A stretch of 12,687 bases of DNA from the NCBI GenBank assembly GCA_937927435.1, contig CALBDW010000181.1, positions 1 through 12,687 of the forward strand, written 5' to 3'. The notes beneath the pieces were generated by a model. It ran no database searches and was not told where the DNA came from. It saw only the letters and a program-made list of their open reading frames with translations. A program made the translations under genes and the position numbers. Every line of letters starts with the position of its first letter. The stretch's first letter is position 1. Below are positions 7,772 through 12,687 of the stretch, piece by piece. The DNA comes from an uncultured Bdellovibrionales bacterium. GTDB lineage: Bacteria; Bdellovibrionota; Bdellovibrionia; Bdellovibrionales; JAMPXM01.

Positions 7772-8566
7772 ATGAAATCTGCCATTTTAGGTTTATGCGC
7801 CCTGCTCGGTCTAACAGGCACGGCTCCCCAAGCTAACGCTCAAGATCTTCAAGCGGAGCCGGGTTACAGCGTCGACATGAACGCTAACTTTTACCGCGGG
7901 CCGCGTGGAAACGGTGGTTTGACGCCGAAGCGCCCTGGCTTCCCCGGTGGCGGAGGCGGTTTTAAACCGACTGCTCCGAATCGTCCAAGTTTTCCCGGCG
8001 GAAGCAGCGTCAGGCCTTCGAAACCGTCTCCCAGCTTCCCGGGAGGGAACTTAAAGCCCAACAGACCCCAAAGGCTGAACCTGCCGGGCGGCGGAAGCGT
8101 GCGACCGCCGAAACCGAGTTTTCCGAATAAACCGGGCGGTCACCTAAAGCCGGGGCAAAAGCCGAGCGTCAAACCGGTGAAGCCGGGCCCGGCCGTGAAA
8201 CCGACGCGGCCGAAGCCGCACGCTCCGAACATCCTCCGTCCGACTCGTCCGAGCGGATCGCATGGCAAGTACCATAAGGGCGGATGGCATCCTCGTCCGG
8301 GGTGGCGTCCGGGTTGGAAGTGGGACTTCCATCGTTATCCCTATTGGTGGCGGCCGACGATCGTTCTTCCGGTTTGGTACTGGCTGGCGAGCGTTCCGGT
8401 CGGTTACTGGCAGTGCACGGCGTTCGATGAGGATCTGAACGCGTTCTCCGAAATCGGTGCGACGCTCGACGAGGCCGCTTATAACGCCCTTTACGAGTGC
8501 GGCGGATTATATTGGGAAGATTTCGGTTGTTACATCCCGCAAGGTTACTGCCGTCTTCGCTATTAA
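7772..8566 (+). CDS. Secreted Pro/Gly-rich, Trp-rich protein with four-cysteine C-terminal domain
   Basis: I do not recognise this 264-residue protein as a named family. Its signal peptide (MKSAILGLCALLGLTG to ANA, cleaved at about residue 23) leads into a low-complexity region at about 44-160. That region has repeated R-P-x-F-P-G-G and K-P units, many Lys and Arg, and no acidic residues for long stretches. Next comes a Trp/His/Tyr-rich basic segment (about 165-213, nine tryptophans), then a compact C-terminal domain with Cys at 215, 243, 253 and 260. The pattern WQCTAFDE, AAYNALYEC, GCYI, GYC recalls the cysteine-spaced DUF4189-like modules of secreted proteins; this is tentative. The start was set at 7772, not further upstream, because of the AAGGAG site and the signal peptide. 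It probably acts at the cell surface, perhaps binding anionic polymers (inference). Confidence 0.85.
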   Translation: MKSAILGLCALLGLTGTAPQANAQDLQAEPGYSVDMNANFYRGPRGNGGLTPKRPGFPGGGGGFKPTAPNRPSFPGGSSVRPSKPSPSFPGGNLKPNRPQRLNLPGGGSVRPPKPSFPNKPGGHLKPGQKPSVKPVKPGPAVKPTRPKPHAPNILRPTRPSGSHGKYHKGGWHPRPGWRPGWKWDFHRYPYWWRPTIVLPVWYWLASVPVGYWQCTAFDEDLNAFSEIGATLDEAAYNALYECGGLYWEDFGCYIPQGYCRLRY

Positions 8567-8587
8567 TAAGTTTCGTTGATAGCTCGT

Positions 8588-8626
8588 AAAACCCCGAGTT
8601 GGCCGCCGACTCGGGGTTTTTCTTTT
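8588..8626 (+). terminator. Intrinsic terminator after the Pro/Gly-rich protein gene
   Basis: AAAACCCCGAGT (8588-8599) pairs perfectly with ACTCGGGGTTTT (8609-8620). The stem extends inward through a G-T pair and two G-C pairs to a small loop, and TCTTTT follows. It lies about 20 bases after the stop codon at 8566. Confidence 0.93.
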
Positions 8627-8787
8627 CGCCGCTTGGTTCGTCTCAATTTGTTGAGTCGGCTTTTTTCGAATTGGGATTCATTCCGATGTGATTTATCCTT
8701 AAAATATGGTGAGTCCGTCTATCAGTAGGCCCTCAAGTTGCCCGAGGCCCATAAGTCGGCCGCGCTTGATAAAAAGGGACTGTTGAT

Positions 8788-9576
8788 ATGGCTAAGGTCC
8801 TCATTGCCGACATCGATACAAAAGAAATGAGGACCATGAAGCAAATCCTTGAGCTTCGCGACGGACACTCGGTTTCCATTGCTTCCAACACCGCACCCGC
8901 GGCGCCGAGTTCCCCCGCCCTCGATTCCCCGACGAACCATCAGCTTGTCTATGCGAGTGCTACGGATGCCATCGTCAAAATGCTCACCGAGCAAAAGTTC
9001 AATCTGGTGTTCGTTGGAACGGGCCTTCTCGATAGTCCTCCTCAGCAATGGGTTGAGAATCTTCGCTCGCGGATCGCGCGCTCCGAAAACAAGGCGATAC
9101 CCATTTGCTTTTTGAGCCACCTGGAGGATCCGAAAAGCATCCGTAATTTCATCAAGGCCGATGTGGTTGACGTGATCGTTCTTCCGATCGACGGGCCCCT
9201 TTTCATCCAGAAATTCGATCTCTGGGTAACGGGGAAAGTAAATGTGAGCGATCGTCAGCTTTATTCGCTTCAGGCCGACGACCCTATCGACGTCGCGGTT
9301 ATTTCGAATATCGAAGAAATCAGTGAGTTCGGAGTAACGGTTAAGACGTCTTTGCCGGTCAAGAAAGGCGAGTTTCTCGTCTTCCACGGGGAGTTTTTCG
9401 GCGAGTCGGGGACGGGGGAGGTTATGGGACGATGTTATTCGGTGTCTTCGCACCCGCAAGATCCGAAAAGTTTCTTGGCCTCGTTTTCATATATCGGTGT
9501 GACGCCCGCGACATTGAGAAGTATACGTCGTTGGTTGCGCCAGAAGTACGCTCTCAAGAAGCAGGCGTCGTCATAG
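8788..9576 (+). CDS. Pseudo-receiver protein with PilZ-like C-terminal domain
   Basis: A soluble 262-residue protein. The first ~150 residues follow the response-regulator receiver pattern: MAKVLIADID opens it, FNLVFVGTGLLD occupies strand 3, AIPICFLSHLED strand 4 and DVIVLPID strand 5. The phosphoacceptor Asp is Gly77, the conserved Lys before Pro is Leu132, and one residue of the acidic pair is Ile9, so it should not be phosphorylated. A Pro/Ala-rich insert (about 34-50) precedes strand 2. Residues ~165-245 resemble a PilZ beta-barrel (VAVISNIEEISEFGVTVKTS, close to the D/N-x-S-x-x-G motif). The R-x-x-x-R c-di-GMP motif is not evident, so ligand binding is doubtful. A helix rich in Arg and Lys ends the protein. 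AAAGGGA lies upstream of the ATG. It is probably a protein-protein adaptor in signalling. It ends five bases from the convergent next gene. Confidence 0.75.
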   Translation: MAKVLIADIDTKEMRTMKQILELRDGHSVSIASNTAPAAPSSPALDSPTNHQLVYASATDAIVKMLTEQKFNLVFVGTGLLDSPPQQWVENLRSRIARSENKAIPICFLSHLEDPKSIRNFIKADVVDVIVLPIDGPLFIQKFDLWVTGKVNVSDRQLYSLQADDPIDVAVISNIEEISEFGVTVKTSLPVKKGEFLVFHGEFFGESGTGEVMGRCYSVSSHPQDPKSFLASFSYIGVTPATLRSIRRWLRQKYALKKQASS

Positions 9577-9581
9577 AAACG

Positions 9582-9956
9582 TCAGAATACAACGACGTTA
9601 TCGCCGGTTTCGCACCCGCCGTAAATCGTGGGGTGGGACACGAGGGCGATAGGCTTTTGCGTCAGATCGGCGACGACGCGGATCCAACGACCAATTCGTT
9701 CGCCGTCTTTGCAGCGTTGAATTCCGAGTTCGTAATTGCAGATTACCATGCCTTTCCGGATGCCGTCCTTGCAGACCAGAACGCCGGTCATTTCGAGTTC
9801 ATCGAGATCAAAGAAAACAGCGATCTCTTCTTCGACTTTTTGTAAGAGGGGTGAAGTGGGATCCGAAATTTCCTGAACCTTGAACGCCGCAAGCGATGTC
9901 AATGAGAACGATAGAGTAGCGAATGTTGCGACTGCGCTTAATAAAAGGTTCCTCAT
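9582..9956 (-). CDS. Small secreted protein with four cysteines, unknown function
   Basis: A 124-residue exported protein that I do not recognise. Its signal peptide MRNLLLSAVATFATLSFSL ends in SLAA, with cleavage near residue 23-24. The mature part of about 100 residues has Cys at 62, 73, 82 and 115; two of them sit in repeated C-K-D-G motifs (62-65 and 82-85) about 20 residues apart, suggesting a small disulfide-bonded fold. An acidic stretch (VEEEIAVFFDLDELE) precedes the cysteines. The ATG at 9956 is preferred over an in-frame one at 10001 because GGAGGAT stands six bases before it and it begins the signal peptide. It faces away from the L,D-transpeptidase gene across a shared upstream region. 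It has no visible terminator before the convergent pseudo-receiver gene. Confidence 0.78.
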   Translation of the reverse strand: MRNLLLSAVATFATLSFSLTSLAAFKVQEISDPTSPLLQKVEEEIAVFFDLDELEMTGVLVCKDGIRKGMVICNYELGIQRCKDGERIGRWIRVVADLTQKPIALVSHPTIYGGCETGDNVVVF

Positions 9957-10272
9957 GAAGATCCTCCGATTGTTCGGGTCACGTTGTGAGGCGAATTTCA
10001 TATAAGGCCGTTCGGCTCACAAGGAATGACCTCTCCTGCGAAAACTTTAATCAGGCGAATTGGGAAGGGTTTGAATTAATTTCAAGGGGGCCTCTGTCTA
10101 ACCGGTCGACAGTTGCCTACCGAAAATAGGGCCGCCTTTCTGCCCTCTCTCGGGCCGGCGCCTAAAAACGAAAATACGGGCCTCTCGCCGCGCGAAATGT
10201 CTCAACATGAGACGGCCGAATGTGCATGCCGATTGCGTTACATACCAGAAAAGCCACCCGAAGGAGTGCGGC
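9957..10272. other. Divergent intergenic region between the small secreted protein and L,D-transpeptidase genes
   Basis: This 316-base stretch must hold promoters for both flanking genes, but I see no strong -35/-10 pair on either strand. It contains a TTGAA-N5-TTCAA dyad at 10071-10085, a near-repeat of CGAAAATA followed by GGGCC (10121-10132 and 10169-10182), and a GTCTCA/TGAGAC dyad at 10199-10213. No gene or recognised riboswitch was found. Confidence 0.5.
10199..10213. promoter_or_regulatory. Perfect 15-bp dyad upstream of the L,D-transpeptidase gene
   Basis: GTCTCA-ACA-TGAGAC is a perfect six-base inverted repeat with a three-base spacer, 60 bases upstream of the L,D-transpeptidase ATG. 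It could be an operator for a dimeric regulator or a short leader hairpin. No known operator is recognised. Confidence 0.35.
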
Positions 10273-11391
10273 ATGAAGCTCTTGAACCGAATCTTAAGCG
10301 CCATAATCGCAATCACCCTGGTCTGCGGGGATGTATGGGCTCAGGTGGTAAAGGTTCAATTGAACCAGGCTATCAGGCTCAAGCGGGCCGGCGTTCTCGT
10401 CTCCGAAACCGTGATTCCAGCCGGCTCCGTTTTTGAGATTTCCATTGAAAACTACAAGAACCCGAAAGTTTATCCGGCGTGGCGGAATAACAAGGAAGAA
10501 AAAGATGAGTTCGTCGGCGGAATTCGTCTTGTCAGCGCTCCAGGCTTTTCGAAGGACGATATCGCGACTTTGAACTCCGCCCTTCAGGGCCAGGGCGGCT
10601 TGTATATGCGAAAAAGCTTAATCGGCGAAGCGATCGTGGTTTCTATGGACCAACGTAGCTCGCGCATGCAGATGCAGGCGCCGCGGCCAATGGAAATTCA
10701 CCGGCGCCATACTCCGGATCCGCGCGACGGAAGCAAACGGCGGGAGCTTTCCCGTGAGGCGGCGAAAGATGTCGTCGATCAAATCACGCAGGGGAATAAG
10801 GCGGTAAAAAACGTCGGAACCGGTTTGGAATGCGAGAAGTACAAAGATAAATGGATCAAAGCCGGCGTTCCACGCAAGGCGATCGAAAACGCTTTGAAAA
10901 TGTACGCTAAAGAAACAAGGCCGGGCGGCAGAATCAAGAACAAGCGCTACATTACGATCGTGGACTTCACGAAGCATTCGGGTCAAAAGCGCATGTTCTT
11001 GCTTGATACTCAGACCGGCGCCGTTGAGGCATTCTATACGTCACACGGCAGCGGCCGGGGCAATGTCAGCCGTGAGTACGCCACGAAGTTCAGCAGCCAG
11101 CATAACAGCCGTTTGACTCCTCCTGGGTTTCATATCACGGGCGACCAGCCGTTTTATCACCGCCGTCTAAAGAAGTCGCTTGTCTTGCACGGCATCGAGG
11201 CGAGAAACCGGACATCGGCGGCGCGCGGTATTTATATTCATCAGGCGGACTACGCTTCAGACGCCTTCGTTCGCAGGTACGGATACGCAGGCAGGAGCTT
11301 CGGTTGCCTCACGATCGATCCGAAGAAGGTCGATAGTTTCTTCAAGAAGATCAGAGGCGGAAGTCTTGTTTATAACTACACCGGCGAGTGA
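10273..11391 (+). CDS. Murein L,D-transpeptidase catalytic-domain protein (YkuD_2 type)
   Basis: A 372-residue exported enzyme. The signal peptide (MKLLNRILSAIIAITLVCGD, cleaved near VWA at residue 23) targets the periplasm. The C-terminal domain (about 222-370) matches the YkuD_2 murein L,D-transpeptidase group: HGSGRGN, then PPGFHITG, SLVLHGIE, ARGIYIHQADY and GRSFGCLTID. The expected catalytic cysteine is Cys345, with His323 as partner. Such enzymes cut or rejoin peptide stems at diaminopimelate, making 3-3 cross-links or anchoring proteins. The N-terminal half (about 25-220) is not a domain I recognise. It contains a basic, Met/Gln/Pro-rich linker (about 128-160) and a helical part with CEKYKDKWIKAGVP. 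AAGGAG at 10261-10266 supports the ATG at 10273 over an upstream one at 10207. The gene stands alone with a hairpin after it. Confidence 0.88.
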   Translation: MKLLNRILSAIIAITLVCGDVWAQVVKVQLNQAIRLKRAGVLVSETVIPAGSVFEISIENYKNPKVYPAWRNNKEEKDEFVGGIRLVSAPGFSKDDIATLNSALQGQGGLYMRKSLIGEAIVVSMDQRSSRMQMQAPRPMEIHRRHTPDPRDGSKRRELSREAAKDVVDQITQGNKAVKNVGTGLECEKYKDKWIKAGVPRKAIENALKMYAKETRPGGRIKNKRYITIVDFTKHSGQKRMFLLDTQTGAVEAFYTSHGSGRGNVSREYATKFSSQHNSRLTPPGFHITGDQPFYHRRLKKSLVLHGIEARNRTSAARGIYIHQADYASDAFVRRYGYAGRSFGCLTIDPKKVDSFFKKIRGGSLVYNYTGE

Positions 11392-11397
11392 AAGAGT

Positions 11398-11439
11398 TAC
11401 GAAAACGGTGCCGTCTTTCGTTCGGTGCCGCTTTTCGTA
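11398..11439 (+). terminator. Terminator-like hairpin after the L,D-transpeptidase gene
   Basis: TACGAAAA-CGGTGCCG pairs with CGGTGCCGC-TTTTCGTA across a nine-base loop, giving a 16-pair stem with one bulge and two G-T wobbles. It begins just after the stop codon. The T-run is inside the stem and not after it, so termination is likely but less certain than for a classic site. Confidence 0.55.
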
Positions 11440-11578
11440 GTTCAAAGCCCTCATCAGAGACGTTCGCCGTCGCTCTCCGTATTCGCGATCAACATTAACG
11501 CGGCCTTGATGTGGCATATCCCTTGAATGCCTTTCGGGCGTCGTCAATTACGGAACGTGCATTTGTTGGTTGTTGAAT

Positions 11579-12112
11579 ATGAACGTTTGCGGGACAGCGG
11601 TTAGAACGAACCAATTGATTAAGGGTCCCTTCATCCTGTTGTTTCTTGCCCTTTTGGTCATGACCGGGGTGAAAGGGCGGGCGGAAGTTTCGGTCGAGAG
11701 CTACCAAACGTGGAAAAATGCCCGGATTGAGGAGGCACAAAGCCAGGTTGAGCGCCTTCAAGGCGCTCTAGATTCTTCCTCCTCGAAAGAAGACGCGCCG
11801 AAGAAGGACGGAAAAAGTGGCGGAGCCACCCTCATTGGTTCCCAGAAGAATGATGCGAAGTTGCGGCAGGCGTTGCTGAATCTGGATATTGCCCGCGAAC
11901 TCACCGTGAACGACTATTTTCTGCTCTATCTGCGTCAATTCCGTGATCGCGAATCGTTCATTGAGGCAGCTAAAAAATTGACTCCCGAGGAAGTGGCTGA
12001 TTTGTTGCTGGCCTACCAAAAGAGTCTTTCTGGCGCCCACGACGCATTAGCCTTAGATGTTCCGGCTCCAGCGGCGGTTCACTTGCGGTCCGGAGCGACG
12101 ACGAAAAAGTAA
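11579..12112 (+). CDS. Exported helical protein of unknown function
   Basis: A 177-residue protein not matched to any family I know. A long n-region (MNVCGTAVRTNQLIKG) precedes a hydrophobic core (PFILLFLALLVMTGV) and a likely cleavage after GRA at residue 35. The mature part starts with a helical, coiled-coil-prone segment (SYQTWKNARIEEAQSQVERL, about 41-60). A Ser/Lys/Gly-rich low-complexity linker (66-90) follows, then a second helical block with LNLDIARELTVNDYFLLYL and LTPEEVADLLLAYQKSL (about 101-150). It has no obvious catalytic motif. No clear Shine-Dalgarno precedes ATG 11579, and a TTG at 11570 is an alternative start. It sits between the L,D-transpeptidase and groES genes without apparent operon linkage to either. 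Confidence 0.7.
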   Translation: MNVCGTAVRTNQLIKGPFILLFLALLVMTGVKGRAEVSVESYQTWKNARIEEAQSQVERLQGALDSSSSKEDAPKKDGKSGGATLIGSQKNDAKLRQALLNLDIARELTVNDYFLLYLRQFRDRESFIEAAKKLTPEEVADLLLAYQKSLSGAHDALALDVPAPAAVHLRSGATTKK

Positions 12113-12186
12113 GTTTTTCTTGTAATTAACTCAGAGCGTTAAGTGGTTAATCTTCATCCTTATGCAGACCCCGCTAAGAACCTTCT

Positions 12187-12236
12187 AAAAAAAAAACGGG
12201 TGGCTTCCTTGACAGGATTTTAAGGGCTTCCATATT
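12187..12236 (+). promoter_or_regulatory. groES promoter, sigma-70 and heat-shock-like, with upstream A-tract
   Basis: TTGACA at 12209-12214 and CATATT at 12231-12236 (16-base spacing) make a good sigma-70 promoter. The same stretch read as CTTGACA-N13-TTCCATAT (12208-12235) fits the sigma-32 consensus (CTTGAAA, then CCCCATNT) closely. A run of ten A residues at 12187-12196 falls where an UP element would contact RNA polymerase alpha. No CIRCE element (TTAGCACTC-N9-GAGTGCTAA) was found, so HrcA control is not indicated. Confidence 0.6.
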
Positions 12237-12247
12237 GGTGCTGATTT

Positions 12248-12293
12248 TGTCTGAAACGCTTGAATTTGATGGGCTTTCTGAACCTTTCAGACA
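12248..12293 (+). promoter_or_regulatory. Inverted repeat in the groES leader
   Basis: GTCTGAAA (12249-12256) and TTTCAGAC (12285-12292) are perfect inverted copies separated by 28 bases, extended by one more T-A pair. They lie just downstream of the predicted transcription start and about 60 bases ahead of the ribosome-binding site. They could be a leader stem or a protein-binding dyad. Confidence 0.4.
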
Positions 12294-12352
12294 GGCAATG
12301 TTTTTTCAAATAGGTCCGACTACGGGCCTGGTGATTTAGGGAGGTTGTCTTT

Positions 12353-12649
12353 ATGGCAAATTTGAATGTCCGTCCGCTTCACGACCGTATTCTGGTTCGC
12401 CGGATGGCTGAAGAGGAAAAAACGCCGGGTGGCATCATCATTCCCGACACAGCGAAAGAAAAGCCCCAGCGCGGTGAGGTCGTTGCAACCGGTAAGGGAC
12501 GTGTGACTGAAGATGGCAGAACATTGCCTCTTGAAGTGAAGGTTGGCGACAAAGTCCTTTTCGGAAAGTATGCCGGAACTGAGCTGAAGCTCGACGGCGT
12601 TGAATACCTCATGATCCGCGAAGACGACATTTTGGGCGTCTTCAACTGA
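12353..12649 (+). CDS. groES: Co-chaperonin GroES (Hsp10)
   Basis: A 98-residue protein of normal GroES length that forms the heptameric lid on the GroEL folding chamber in the cytoplasm. The family hallmarks are all present: N-terminal NVRPLHDRILVRR, a mobile loop KTPGGIIIPDTAKEKPQ (about 23-39) with the hydrophobic GGIII contact for GroEL, then RGEVVATGKG, VKVGDKVLFGKYAG and the closing EYLMIREDDILGVFN. AGGGAGG at 12338-12344 is a strong ribosome-binding site. The gene has its own promoter and a leader of about 110 bases. groEL normally follows directly; the 38 bases after the stop hold only spacer before the window ends, so it would lie just outside. Confidence 0.98.
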   Translation: MANLNVRPLHDRILVRRMAEEEKTPGGIIIPDTAKEKPQRGEVVATGKGRVTEDGRTLPLEVKVGDKVLFGKYAGTELKLDGVEYLMIREDDILGVFN

Positions 12650-12687
12650 TGAAGTTGGTCGGGTCCAAACAACGTTAGTAGATTCTG

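Noticed and set aside
8722..9459. 245-codon open frame on the minus strand
   Set aside because: It runs antisense through the pseudo-receiver gene, which has a better ribosome-binding site and recognisable receiver strands.
9990..10060. Possible glycine riboswitch on the minus strand (GCAGGAGAGGTC ahead of the small secreted protein gene)
   Set aside because: Only one GGAGAG-like element is present and the conserved second part of the aptamer is missing; the gene also has no link to glycine.
10215..10245. Possible flagellar sigma-28 promoter (GCCGATTG) ahead of the L,D-transpeptidase gene
   Set aside because: No TAAA-type -35 box occurs at the required distance upstream.
12113..12352. CIRCE element for HrcA control of groES
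   Set aside because: Neither TTAGCACTC nor its inverted partner occurs in the region; the only clear dyad has a different sequence and spacing.

Overview
The window looks like ordinary chromosome from a Gram-negative, moderately GC-rich bacterium. Outer-membrane proteins (TolC-like channel, RND pump), a lipoprotein, a periplasmic L,D-transpeptidase and a GroES fit a free-living proteobacterium-like organism. The mix of a TRL-like lipoprotein, a YihG-type acyltransferase, a degenerate receiver with a PilZ-like tail and several secreted orphans suggests Bdellovibrionota or a neighbouring delta-type lineage. That placement is inference; no marker gene here proves it.

Left end (1-1000): a decayed patch. 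A tRNA-Ser(GGA)-like sequence has a good 3' half and a ruined 5' half. It is followed by three near-tandem copies of a 26-base insertion-sequence end and an ISL3-family transposase that has lost its middle. The other end of the element was not found.

1058-7476: a small TRL-like lipoprotein gene with its own promoter points right and meets, at a shared bidirectional terminator, a leftward two-gene operon for a TolC-like outer-membrane channel and an RND (AcrB/HAE1) pump. The two overlap by ATGA. No periplasmic adaptor (membrane fusion protein) gene lies beside them, which is unusual. Upstream is a 365-base non-coding gap and then a YihG-type lysophospholipid acyltransferase.

7477-9576: a divergent intergenic region with a good promoter drives a secreted Pro/Gly-rich, Trp-rich protein with a four-cysteine C-terminal domain, closed by a strong terminator. 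Next is a pseudo-receiver protein that lacks the phosphorylatable Asp and carries a PilZ-like C-terminal domain.

9582-12112: a small secreted cysteine-containing protein (leftward), a murein L,D-transpeptidase of the YkuD_2 type (rightward), and an unrecognised exported protein.

12113-12687: groES with a well-formed promoter that also fits the heat-shock sigma-32 pattern, an upstream A-tract and a leader inverted repeat. groEL would be expected just beyond the window.

Most products carry export or membrane signals, so the theme is the cell envelope: efflux, phospholipid remodelling, wall cross-linking and secreted surface proteins. I did not find a convincing new multi-gene defence or mobile system. 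The most distinctive items are the adaptor-less efflux pair, the pseudo-receiver/PilZ protein, the Pro/Gly-Trp-Cys secreted protein and the triplicated IS end.
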